Positions 6,895 to 14,675 of a stretch of 64,000 bases of DNA are shown here, one piece after another (the stretch's first letter is position 1; each line of letters opens with the position of its first letter). Both the position numbers and the translations under genes were made by a program. Origin of the DNA: Bradyrhizobium nitroreducens (GTDB lineage Bacteria; Pseudomonadota; Alphaproteobacteria; Rhizobiales; Xanthobacteraceae); NCBI RefSeq assembly GCF_002776695.1, contig NZ_LFJC01000003.1, positions 5,328,091-5,392,090 of the forward strand, in the 5' to 3' direction. The notes below the pieces were generated by a model. The model did no database searches. It was not told the origin of the DNA and saw nothing but the letters and a program-made list of their open reading frames with translations.

Positions 6895-8703
6895 TCAGTG
6901 CATGAAGCCACGGTGGTTGTTGCCGCCGCCCATGCTCGGGGCCTGGTTCATCGACTGGCGGAAATTGTTGCCACCGCTGTTGACCATGCGGTTGGTCGTA
7001 GTGAACTGCGGGCGGTTGTTGTTCTGGACGTTGTTCTGGACCTGCACCTTGTTCACCGGGTTGTTGTTGATCTTCACGCCGTTGTTGACGCGGATCGGGT
7101 CGTTCTGCGTCTGGACGTTCACCGGCTTCGTCTCGGTATTCGTGCCGCCCTTGCCGACATTCACCGGCATGCTCACGATCTTGCCCGGCTTGTCGCTGGC
7201 ATTGCCGCCGTTGGGCTTGTTGTTGGTCGCCGGCAGGGTCACGATCTTGCCGATGCCGCCATTGTTGTTGGTGGTGTTGGTCGGCGCGGGCAGGGTGACG
7301 ATCTTGCCCGGGGTCTGCGACGGCGTACCATTGGGCTGGCCCGGCTGGTTGTTGTTGCCGGAGGGCAGATTGACGATCTGGCCGCCATTGCCGAGCTTGC
7401 CGATGCCGTTGCTGTCGCCCAGCTTCTGCACGACCGGCAGGTTGCCGTTGATCTGGCCGCCATTATTGCCCTGCTGCAGCGGCATGTATTTGGGCTGGCC
7501 GAGATTGCCGATCTTGAAGGTCGGAGCAATGTTCTGCGGCGCCAGGAATTTGGTCGCCTGCATCAGGGGGATCTGCTTCGGCTGGGCCTCGAGGTTCAGC
7601 GCAACCTTCGCATAGGGCGTGTTGCTGTAGCTGTTGTAGAAGTTCTTGTAGGCGAGCGGGGAGTTCGCCAGCACCGCCTTGTGCCAGGCCTGCGACAGCA
7701 GGATGTTGTTGAGCAGCCAGCGGACGTGGTCGCACAGCGGGTCGTGCGGATACATCTGGATGAACTCCTGATAGTATTCCGGGCGTCCCTCGGACACGAC
7801 GTAGTCATAGGCCTGACGGGTCGAGCGGCTCGGCAGGTTGGAGGCCATCTGCACCACAGGCGTATTCACCGGCGCGCGGTTGGCGGCGACAGCGGTGTCA
7901 CCGAAGAAGGTGAAATCTGAGGTGAGCGAGGAGCTTTCCCACGGGATCTGCGCGCCGCTGGTGGTCTGGTTCACCTGCAGGCGCACGCGCTTGAACAACT
8001 GCTCGATCGGCACGTTGGGCTCGCGCGCGACGTTCAGGAAGGCTTGCGTATAGGGGCTGTGGCCGCCCGTGCCGTCGAGCGCTTCGGCACCCGGCGCAGT
8101 CGAGTAGCCGACGATCGAGCCGTTCGGCGCATCGACGATGGCAAGGCCGCGGCCGGCGTCATTGACGCTCGGGAAGGGATTGTTGCGGCAAGCATCGAGG
8201 ATGACGATGCGCATGCGGCTCGGGATCGTCTCCAGCGTGGACATCACGTCGACGAGGCGCACCGAATTGTTGACGAGCTCGGTCTGGCTCGACACCTTGG
8301 CGTCGACGGGAACGAGATAGTTCTCGCCCGCGAGCTGCACGCCGTGGCCGGCGTAATAGACCATCGCCACCGTGTTCGGACCGCGGGCCGAAACCTTGGC
8401 GGAGAAATCCTGCACCACGCGGAGCATGTCGTTCTGGGTGAGGTCGGTGGCGGCAACCACCTCGAAGCCGGCGGAGTTCAGGAACTGCGCCATCGACTGC
8501 GCGTCGTTGTCGGGATTGGCGAGCTGCGGGGCGTTCTGGTAGTTCGAATTGCCGATCACCAGCGCCACCCGCTGCTCCGGGCCCTGCAGCGCGGTGGGAG
8601 CGGGCTCGACGGGGGCGACTTGCGCGGAAACGGGGCCGCAGGCGAAGCCGAACAGGCTTCCCACGAGGCTGGCTGTCATCAGCAACGGCTTTAGGCGGAA
8701 CAT
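6895..8703 (-). CDS. Exported caspase-family (peptidase C14) protein with Asn-rich tail
   Basis: 602 residues. A signal peptide (about 1-27, ending VSA) is followed by a caspase/metacaspase p20-like domain (about 43-260). The catalytic His is His120 in YYAGHG and the catalytic Cys is Cys172 in LDACRNNP. RVALVIGNSNY is the first strand. A middle region (about 270-390) contains short helical segments. The last 200 residues are low complexity, rich in Asn, Gln, Gly and Pro, with three copies of a GKIVTLPA/GKIVSMP motif. The ATG at 8703 is preceded by AAAGGAG. It is probably a periplasmic or surface cysteine peptidase of unknown substrate. The tail is much longer than in a minimal orthocaspase. 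Confidence 0.88.
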   Translation of the reverse strand: MFRLKPLLMTASLVGSLFGFACGPVSAQVAPVEPAPTALQGPEQRVALVIGNSNYQNAPQLANPDNDAQSMAQFLNSAGFEVVAATDLTQNDMLRVVQDFSAKVSARGPNTVAMVYYAGHGVQLAGENYLVPVDAKVSSQTELVNNSVRLVDVMSTLETIPSRMRIVILDACRNNPFPSVNDAGRGLAIVDAPNGSIVGYSTAPGAEALDGTGGHSPYTQAFLNVAREPNVPIEQLFKRVRLQVNQTTSGAQIPWESSSLTSDFTFFGDTAVAANRAPVNTPVVQMASNLPSRSTRQAYDYVVSEGRPEYYQEFIQMYPHDPLCDHVRWLLNNILLSQAWHKAVLANSPLAYKNFYNSYSNTPYAKVALNLEAQPKQIPLMQATKFLAPQNIAPTFKIGNLGQPKYMPLQQGNNGGQINGNLPVVQKLGDSNGIGKLGNGGQIVNLPSGNNNQPGQPNGTPSQTPGKIVTLPAPTNTTNNNGGIGKIVTLPATNNKPNGGNASDKPGKIVSMPVNVGKGGTNTETKPVNVQTQNDPIRVNNGVKINNNPVNKVQVQNNVQNNNRPQFTTTNRMVNSGGNNFRQSMNQAPSMGGGNNHRGFMH

Positions 8704-8867
8704 GGCGTGCTCCTTTGGCACTGATCTCGATGCGAGATTGGTTGCGGGGAAGCCTGGCCGCGTTCGAGCTTGAACTCCGTGATTGCGATCACCATGGTGC
8801 CCCAGCGTGATCTGAATCACGCTTGGAACCTGCTATGGTTAGCGATCGCTGAGGGAACCGCCGTCAC

Positions 8868-9311
8868 ATGCTGAAATCGATCGATCCGATCCTGACGCCC
8901 GATCTGCTCTGGCTGCTGGCCTCCATGGGCCACGGCGACGATCTCGTGGTCGTCGACGCCAACCACCCGGCCACGCACATCGCCCGCTCGACCTCGTCGC
9001 AGCGCCTGATCCAGCTGCCGGGCATGACGATGGAGACGGCCGTCCGCGCCATCATGTCGGTCTATCCGCTCGACGATTTCGATCCCGATCCGGTGCGCGT
9101 GATGGCGCCGGTCGACGATCCCGACCGTGTGCCCGACGTGCAGCGCGCGGTGCTGGCCGAGATCGAACGCGCCAGCGGCGGCCCCATTGCTCCCGGCAAG
9201 CTGTCGCGGCCGGATTTTTATCGCGCGGCGGCTGCGGGGTTTGGCGTGGTGCAGGTCGGCGACAGCAGAGGCTACGGCTGCTTCCTGATCCGGAAGGGCG
9301 TGATCAGCTAG
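8868..9311 (+). CDS. RbsD/FucU family sugar mutarotase-like protein
   Basis: A 147-residue protein closely matching FucU/RbsD: MLKSIDPILTPDLLWLLASM, then GHGDDLVVVDAN with catalytic-type His22 and Asp30, and a C-terminal GYGCFLIRKGV. The family interconverts alpha and beta anomers of fucose or ribose in the cytoplasm and usually sits in sugar operons. Here no sugar transporter or kinase is adjacent: upstream is the divergent caspase gene and downstream the convergent VOC gene. The substrate sugar is therefore not evident. Confidence 0.9.
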   Translation: MLKSIDPILTPDLLWLLASMGHGDDLVVVDANHPATHIARSTSSQRLIQLPGMTMETAVRAIMSVYPLDDFDPDPVRVMAPVDDPDRVPDVQRAVLAEIERASGGPIAPGKLSRPDFYRAAAAGFGVVQVGDSRGYGCFLIRKGVIS

Positions 9312-9359
9312 CGCACGATCCGGAAAAGTGTGCAGCGGTTTTCCGAAAAGATCACGCTC
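9311..9359. repeat. Rhizobial palindromic repeat (GATCCGGAAAAGTGTG type)
   Basis: The imperfect palindrome CACGATCCGGAAAAGTG...GGTTTTCCGAAAAGATCACGCTC begins at the last base of the FucU stop codon. It also supplies the last codons and stop of the convergent VOC gene. The second copy is at 47370-47418. Confidence 0.8.
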
Positions 9360-9744
9360 CAACACCAGAGGCTCGCATCAGCTGAGATGGCCAGCCGATC
9401 CGCACGAGGAGACCGTCGGGTCCGTTGATGCCCACTTCATACATGCCCCATTCGCGGTGACGCAGCACGCCGCCGGGCCGGATGACGAGATCGTCGACGC
9501 GCGCGGCAATGGCCTCGACATCGGGCGTGCGAATGAAGATGCCGAAGGGATTGTGCTCGGGCACGCGCCATGGGCCGTCGCCGGCTTGCGTGAGATGCAC
9601 CTCGCATCCCCAGCCCCGCATGATGACATAGCCGGCATCGCCGCCGCTGCGCGCAAAGCCGAGGCGTTCCCAGAACGGAATTGCAGCGGCAAGATCGTTG
9701 CTTGGAACGATGGCGAAAGCGCCGACGTGCGGGGTTTCAGGCAT
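9352..9744 (-). CDS. VOC family (glyoxalase/bleomycin-resistance fold) protein
   Basis: A 130-residue VOC-fold protein starting MPETPHVGAFAIVPSNDLAA. It shows the typical FWERLGF first-module helix, GCEVHLT, and a second-module end YEVGINGPDGLLVRIGWP. Members bind divalent metal and act as lyases, dioxygenases or drug-binding proteins; the reaction here is not identifiable. The start at 9744 is chosen because the fold begins there; an in-frame upstream extension to 9813 has no family support. Its last residues (SGVGA) and stop lie inside the palindromic repeat. Confidence 0.85.
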   Translation of the reverse strand: MPETPHVGAFAIVPSNDLAAAIPFWERLGFARSGGDAGYVIMRGWGCEVHLTQAGDGPWRVPEHNPFGIFIRTPDVEAIAARVDDLVIRPGGVLRHREWGMYEVGINGPDGLLVRIGWPSQLMRASGVGA

Positions 9745-9885
9745 GCGTTCACTCCGCAAATTATTCGCGCAGCTCCTGCTGCGCCCGGCAAGCTTATCGG
9801 GGCAGGCCGACATGTCGAAGCGGCAAAAATGCCTCCCACTCGAATTTGAATGGCCATCCCGCAGGCGAGCGTCTATCGTCGATCC

Positions 9886-10245
9886 ATGTCTCGCCTTCTG
9901 TGTCTATTCGTTGCTGTCATCCTGTCGCTGCTGCCCGCGGTCGCGCCCGCTGAGCCCGTGCAGAAGCGTCCCAAGCAGGCTTGGCACGGTTACGGCTTCC
10001 TGCCGGGCTATCGCCAGCCGCTGAGCAACAGCATTCCGCTCTACAAGCAGAAGGACGCGATGCGGCGCCTCGCGCGCAACGACCGCCGCCACTGGTACAT
10101 CGATCCGGTTCCGCAATATTACCGCTGGGACGGCGAGTGGCACTATTTCGGCCGCCCCGGCTTCAACGGGGGTCGCTACAACGGCGGCAGCTATGGCCCG
10201 TGCTGGACGCGCACGCCGATCGGTGCGGTGTGGAATTGCGGGTGA
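9886..10245 (+). CDS. Small exported protein, unknown function
   Basis: 119 residues with a signal peptide (MSRLLCLFVAVILSLLPAVA, cleavage near AEP). The mature part is basic and aromatic: FLPGYRQPLSNSIPLYKQK, then YYRWDGEWHYFGRPGF and GPCWTRTPIGAVWNCG. The two Cys near the C-terminus may form a disulfide. I do not recognise a named family. It resembles the many small Tyr/Trp/Gly-rich periplasmic proteins of Bradyrhizobium. An ATG at 9850 would add 12 residues in front of the signal peptide and is less likely. Confidence 0.75.
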   Translation: MSRLLCLFVAVILSLLPAVAPAEPVQKRPKQAWHGYGFLPGYRQPLSNSIPLYKQKDAMRRLARNDRRHWYIDPVPQYYRWDGEWHYFGRPGFNGGRYNGGSYGPCWTRTPIGAVWNCG

Positions 10246-10262
10246 TGGGGCGCTGACGGCGG

Positions 10263-10616
10263 CTAGGGAAAGCTGCGGATGACCTCGATCGGTCCTACGA
10301 TCGCGGCATTGAACGCATCGAGATCTTCGGCGGGAATCCAATACTCCAGATGCGCCCGTCCGCCGGCCTCCTGCACGTCATATTTTTCGATGAGGCTCCG
10401 CTTGACCGCAAAGCGCGTCACGAAGCCCGATCCGCTCGCCGGGACATTCCAGTCGCGCGCGATCTTGATGGCGTAGTCCTCGGTCAATACTGGATAGAAG
10501 ATCGGCTGGTCAGGCAGGCGCGGCGGGAACGCGCGCATGCCGGATTGCCTGATCAGCTCCAGCTCCTTTGGGCCGACGGGCCGCCAGAGGGTGAGGGTGT
10601 CTTCGGTGAGGGACAT
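10263..10616 (-). CDS. Conserved hypothetical protein (often labelled ADP-ribosylation/crystallin J1)
   Basis: A 117-residue soluble protein beginning MSLTEDTLTLWRPVGPKELE. It carries AFPPRLPDQPIFYPVLTEDY, WNVPASGSGFVTRF and EYWIPAEDLDAFNAAIVGPI. This composition matches a widespread family of about 120 residues whose database label 'ADP-ribosylation/crystallin J1' is not backed by known activity. No NAD-binding or hydrolase motif is visible. It is probably cytoplasmic, with function unknown. Confidence 0.75.
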   Translation of the reverse strand: MSLTEDTLTLWRPVGPKELELIRQSGMRAFPPRLPDQPIFYPVLTEDYAIKIARDWNVPASGSGFVTRFAVKRSLIEKYDVQEAGGRAHLEYWIPAEDLDAFNAAIVGPIEVIRSFP

Positions 10617-10720
10617 GGCTGTGGTGAGCGGGTTCTAGTGGGTCCCTACATACACCGATCCGTTCGCTCTATCACCGTCACCCTTAGGCGCGCGCTCTGC
10701 GGCGCATCGTGCCGTTGAGC

Positions 10721-10819
10721 GAGCCTCGAAGGGCGACGGCCCGGCTGCATCTCGGCCGTTCATCCTTCGAGGCTCCGCTTACGATGCGTGCGCATCGCAA
10801 GCTTCGCGCCTCAGGATGA
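10721..10819. repeat. Palindromic intergenic repeat
   Basis: Two overlapping palindromes. GAGCCTCGAAGG (10721-10732) pairs with CCTTCGAGGCTC (10764-10775). CATCCTTCGAGGC (10761) pairs imperfectly with GCGCCTCAGGATG (ending 10819). Same family as 3451-3580. It fills most of the 230-bp gap. Confidence 0.7.
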
Positions 10820-10847
10820 CGGAATTGATAGGTGGGGAGCACACCCC

Positions 10848-12305
10848 TTACGAGAAGAACGCGATCTTCTCGGCCTGGGTCATGCGACGGATCGGGGCGA
10901 GGGGATCGTTCGCGGGGGCGCGGGGCTTTTGCAGAATGCCGCTGGCGAGGATGGTGGCGCCGAGCGAGGGCTCCGGAACGGGCGAGAGCTTGGGCAGCGG
11001 CGTCGTCGGTGCTGCGGCGAAATTTGCCGTCGCGGCCATCGCCGGGGCCGGCTGCTCCATCACTTCGGCGGCAGCTTCCGCAATGGCGTCGGTGAGGCGC
11101 GCGAGCGAGTCCATTGCGATCGGCGCGTCGGCGGCGGGCTCTTCCACCACGGGGGCGACGACCGGCTGAGACGCGACCGGCTCCGGCAGCTCGGCGGCGA
11201 TGGGTGCTGCGGCCTCCGCAGCCATCGGCTCCGGGATGGCCGTGTCCATCTCGGCCTGTGCAATGATCTCGTCGAACTCCGGATCGGGCGCGGCCATCTC
11301 CAGCGCGATGGCCTCGAGCACGGCGTCGTCTTCGGCTTGCGCGGCCGCGTCGAGCGCGAATGCGCCTGTGGCTTCCGCGAAGGCGGCAGGCTCGGGGGCC
11401 GGCTCCTCGAACGAGACGTCTTCACGCGCTTCGGTCGCGATAGTCTCGGGCGCGGCCTGGTCGGGCGCGATGTCCGGGACCGCGATCTCCTGGATCGCGA
11501 TCTGGCTTTCGGTCGCGATTTCCGGCGCCGCTGCGGCGTCCAATGCCGGCTCGGCAGCGGCAAACGCTTCGGCAGCACCGGCCGCTTCCATGGCAGCTTC
11601 CGGCTCGCCAGCTGCCGCGATGTCCTGCGGCGTCTCCGTAAAAGCCACGGGTGCTTCTGCAGTCGCGGGCGCATCACTGGCCATCGCCGCGGGCGCGGTC
11701 TCGACGGGCGCGGCCTCGGCGACGAATGAGGGTGCCTCCTGCACCGGAGCGGGTGCCTGCGGCGTTGTGCCGCCGTCAGTCTGTTCGACCCGGTCCTTCA
11801 GCAGATCAAACGCAATCCTGAGCTCGACGCGGGGGTCAATGGTCGTGGCCTGTCCGCAGGCGGCCTCGATCGAGGCGAGCTGCGAATCAATCAGGTCGCA
11901 GATTCGCCCGTCGGCGCCGATCTCGCGCCAGCGCCAGGAGATCTCCTTGATGATGCGCACCCCGCGCGGGATAGGCGCAAGGCTCGCCTCGATCGCTCCG
12001 GGGTCGAACGCTGCAAGCGCGATCGTCTCGGCTTCGCGGATGGCGCGGCGGATCTCGACCAGCGCTTCGGGCAGGCGATCTTCGACGACGGGTTGTCGCT
12101 GCGCGGCAAGGGTTTCTTCGATCTTCGCGACTGCGTCGAGCACCATGCGCGTGTCGGCATTGCGGTTGCGCTTGGCGTATTCGCCGAGGAACCAGCGGCC
12201 GCGCGCGGTCTCCATGAAGGCTTCGCGGATCGCGTCGTAATCCTGCTCGTTCGGCTCGGCCGCGCGGGCAGACATGGGCGAAAGGGCGAATGCTTCGTTG
12301 GCCAT
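10848..12305 (-). CDS. Ala/Glu/Pro-rich acidic protein of unknown function
   Basis: 485 residues from the ATG at 12305 (MANEAFALSPMSARA). The ordered N-terminal part (about 20-185) is helical: DYDAIREAFMETARGRWFL, GEYAKRNRNADTRMVLDAV, EIRRAIREAETIAL, WRWREIGADGRICDLIDSQ. A roughly 260-residue disordered stretch follows, dominated by Ala, Glu, Pro and Ile. The very end is a conserved-looking basic/hydrophobic tail, NDPLAPIRRMTQAEKIAFFS. The RGRWFL-EYAKRNRNADT motif recurs in hypothetical alphaproteobacterial proteins but has no function I know. There is no signal peptide or membrane segment. The layout (folded head, acidic linker, short C-terminal motif) suggests a scaffold or tethered adaptor; that is inference. 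Confidence 0.8.
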   Translation of the reverse strand: MANEAFALSPMSARAAEPNEQDYDAIREAFMETARGRWFLGEYAKRNRNADTRMVLDAVAKIEETLAAQRQPVVEDRLPEALVEIRRAIREAETIALAAFDPGAIEASLAPIPRGVRIIKEISWRWREIGADGRICDLIDSQLASIEAACGQATTIDPRVELRIAFDLLKDRVEQTDGGTTPQAPAPVQEAPSFVAEAAPVETAPAAMASDAPATAEAPVAFTETPQDIAAAGEPEAAMEAAGAAEAFAAAEPALDAAAAPEIATESQIAIQEIAVPDIAPDQAAPETIATEAREDVSFEEPAPEPAAFAEATGAFALDAAAQAEDDAVLEAIALEMAAPDPEFDEIIAQAEMDTAIPEPMAAEAAAPIAAELPEPVASQPVVAPVVEEPAADAPIAMDSLARLTDAIAEAAAEVMEQPAPAMAATANFAAAPTTPLPKLSPVPEPSLGATILASGILQKPRAPANDPLAPIRRMTQAEKIAFFS

Positions 12306-12380
12306 GGCGATCTCGTCGCGCAAATCACTGCGCGTTATTGTAACGATCACCACGATATCGACCGAATCGCAATTGGTTTG

Positions 12381-13577
12381 ATGCAGTCCGAATCACAAAT
12401 CCCCATCGCGGCAGCGAAGAAGCGGCGATTCGCCGTGAACCTGGCCCTGTTCTACTCGGCCTTCTTCGCGGTTCTGGGCACGCATATGCCGTTCTTTCCG
12501 GTGTGGCTGAAGGCGATCGGCATCGACGCGGCCTGGATCGGCCTCATCAACGCGCTGCCGGCGATCACGCGCTTCACCACGCTGCCGCAAGTCACGGCCT
12601 TTGCCGAAAAGCGACATGCCATTCGCGGCGGCATCATGGTTTCGGTGCTGGCGACGGCGATCGGATTCTCGGTCCTTGGCCTGCAGCAGCAGCCGCTGGC
12701 GCTGTTCCTGATCTACGCGCTGACCTGCATGATGTGGACGCCGACGATGCCGCTGACCGACGCCTATGCGCTGCGCGGCGTCGCCCGTTACGGGCTCGAC
12801 TATGGACCCTTGCGGCTGTGGGGCTCGGCAGCCTTCGCGGCCGGATCGCTCGCTTGCGGCTATCTCGTCGACAGCATCGCGCCGCGCGACCTGATCTGGG
12901 TCATCGTGGGCTGGGCCGTCGTTGCGGTTCTCGCCAGCCTGCTGCTTCAGCCGCTTGACGATCTCGGGCGGAGGGCGCCGGAGAGGCATGCCGGCAAGGC
13001 GCTGCTGCGCGATGCCGGCTTCTGGGCCGTGATCGCATCGGCGGCACTGATCCAGAGCAGCCACATCGCGTTCTACACCTTCTCGGCCATCAACTGGCAG
13101 CTCCATGGCCTCAGCGGGCTGACCATCGCGGCGCTGTGGACGCTGGGCGTGATTGCCGAGATCGTGGTGTTCGCGCTGTCGCCGCGCTTCTCGCTGCATC
13201 CGTCCACGCTGATGGCGATCGGGGGCTTGAGCGCCGTCGTGCGCTGGATCGTCACCGCCAGCGAGCCGCCGCTCGCGCTGCTCGCGATCGCCCAGCTCGG
13301 CCACGGCTTCAGCTTCGGCATGACCATCCTCGGCACCATGAATCTGTTGGTGCAGCGTGTGCCCGCGCATCAGATCGCGCGCGGGCAGGGCTATTACGCC
13401 GCCTGCAACGGGCTGCTCGGCGCAACGACGTCGATCGCGTCAGGCGCGATCTATGCGCGCTACGGTGAGGGCGTGTACTACGTCATGGCGGCGATGGCCG
13501 CCGCCGGTGCTGCCCTGATCTGGTCGGCGCGGCATCGGCTCAAGGCTCAGCCCCAGAGCGAGGCGTCGGGCGGATAG
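12381..13577 (+). CDS. MFS transporter, PPP/HcaT-like
   Basis: A 398-residue, 12-helix major facilitator. It resembles the phenylpropionate permease (HcaT/MFS_1_like) group: FYSAFFAVLGTHMPFFPVWL in helix 1, YGPLRLWGSAAFAAGSLACG between helices 4 and 5, and AQLGHGFSFGMTILGTMNL and GQGYYAACNGLLGATTSIAS in the C-terminal half. It should export or import a small organic molecule across the inner membrane. The ATG at 12381 is the first in frame before the conserved region and is divergent from the preceding acidic protein. Its 3' end overlaps the convergent epimerase gene by 31 bp. Substrate unknown. Confidence 0.87.
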   Translation: MQSESQIPIAAAKKRRFAVNLALFYSAFFAVLGTHMPFFPVWLKAIGIDAAWIGLINALPAITRFTTLPQVTAFAEKRHAIRGGIMVSVLATAIGFSVLGLQQQPLALFLIYALTCMMWTPTMPLTDAYALRGVARYGLDYGPLRLWGSAAFAAGSLACGYLVDSIAPRDLIWVIVGWAVVAVLASLLLQPLDDLGRRAPERHAGKALLRDAGFWAVIASAALIQSSHIAFYTFSAINWQLHGLSGLTIAALWTLGVIAEIVVFALSPRFSLHPSTLMAIGGLSAVVRWIVTASEPPLALLAIAQLGHGFSFGMTILGTMNLLVQRVPAHQIARGQGYYAACNGLLGATTSIASGAIYARYGEGVYYVMAAMAAAGAALIWSARHRLKAQPQSEASGG

Positions 13578-14542
13578 ACCAGGCTGTCGTCATAGCGCAG
13601 GCCGTGATCGCGGTCGCGCGCCAGCAGCAGGGGTCCGTCGAGATCGACGAAGCGCGCCTGCGGCGTCACCAGCATGGCAGGCGCCATCGACAGCGAGGTC
13701 GCGACCATGCAGCCAATCATGATCTCGAAGCCGAGCGCCTGCGCGGCATCGGCCATGGCCAGCGCCTCGGTGAGGCCGCCGGTCTTGTCGAGCTTGATGT
13801 TCACGGCGTCGTAGCGGTCGCGCAATGAGGCGAGGGAGCTGCGCGTGTGCACGCTCTCGTCGGCGCAGACCGCGAGCGGCCGCTTGATTCTTGCCAGCGC
13901 CTCGTCCTTGCCTGATGGCAGCGGCTGTTCCACCAGCGTGACGCCGACGGCGTTGCAGGCGGCGAGGTTGGCTTCCAGGTTGGCCTCGGTCCAGGCCTCG
14001 TTGGCATCGACGATCAATTCGGATTCGGGTGCGGCCTTGCGCACCGCGGCGATCCGCTCTGGATCGCCGGCGCCGCCGAGCTTGATCTTGAGCAGCGGCC
14101 GGTGCGCCGCCTTGGCGGTCGCGGCGGCCATGGCTTCGGGGGTCCCCAACGAGATCGTGTAGGCCGTGGTGCGCTCGCCCGGCGCCGGGCGGTCGAGCAG
14201 GTTCCAGGCCCGTTGTCCCGCCGCCTTGGCCTCGAGGTCGATCAGGGCGCAATCCAGGGCGTTGCGGGCCGCACCGGGTGCCATGGCGGCCTGGAGGGCC
14301 TGCCGCGTCAGCCCGTCCACGACGGCCTGCTGCATCGCCTGGATGGCGCCGAGCGTGGCCTCGGGGGTCTCGCCATAGCGGGGATAGGGCACGCACTCGC
14401 CGCGGCCGGTCAGGCCGTCCCGGCTGACCTCCGCAACGACCGTCACGGCCTCGGTTTTGGCCCCCCGGCTGATGGTAAAGCTGCCTGCGATCGGGAAGCG
14501 CTCGATTCGCGCCGCCAGGGACGCAAATTTCATGGAAGTCAT
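13547..14542 (-). CDS. dgcA: Enolase-superfamily dipeptide epimerase / N-acetyl-D-Glu racemase (DgcA-like)
   Basis: A 331-residue member of the mandelate racemase/muconate lactonizing subgroup. Key residues are present: KIKLGG (catalytic Lys of KxK), IVDANEAW (metal Asp), VEQPLP (metal Glu), CADES (metal Asp) and the opposite-face Lys in NIKLDKTGGL. This pattern is that of L-Ala-D/L-Glu epimerases, renamed DgcA where D-glutamate catabolism was shown. It should epimerise an N-acylated or dipeptidyl acidic amino acid in the cytoplasm. No adjacent DgcN or murein-peptide gene is visible, so the substrate is uncertain. The start is MTSMKF; a start at the second Met (14533) is possible. Confidence 0.88.
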   Translation of the reverse strand: MTSMKFASLAARIERFPIAGSFTISRGAKTEAVTVVAEVSRDGLTGRGECVPYPRYGETPEATLGAIQAMQQAVVDGLTRQALQAAMAPGAARNALDCALIDLEAKAAGQRAWNLLDRPAPGERTTAYTISLGTPEAMAAATAKAAHRPLLKIKLGGAGDPERIAAVRKAAPESELIVDANEAWTEANLEANLAACNAVGVTLVEQPLPSGKDEALARIKRPLAVCADESVHTRSSLASLRDRYDAVNIKLDKTGGLTEALAMADAAQALGFEIMIGCMVATSLSMAPAMLVTPQARFVDLDGPLLLARDRDHGLRYDDSLVYPPDASLWG

Positions 14543-14675
14543 TTTGAACTCTGGCGAAATCTGAACCTGCTAGTTACCTCTAGCAACTAACATTAACCAC
14601 TTGGGGATACCTTCTCTGGGTAAGGGCGCGTGCGCAACCATCTGATTTTCTCCGCCCCGGCACGGGAGCGGACAT

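Noticed and set aside
8826..8850. GGAAC upstream of the FucU-like gene as an EcfG promoter.
   Set aside because: No CGTT at the required distance; the sequence there is TCGC.
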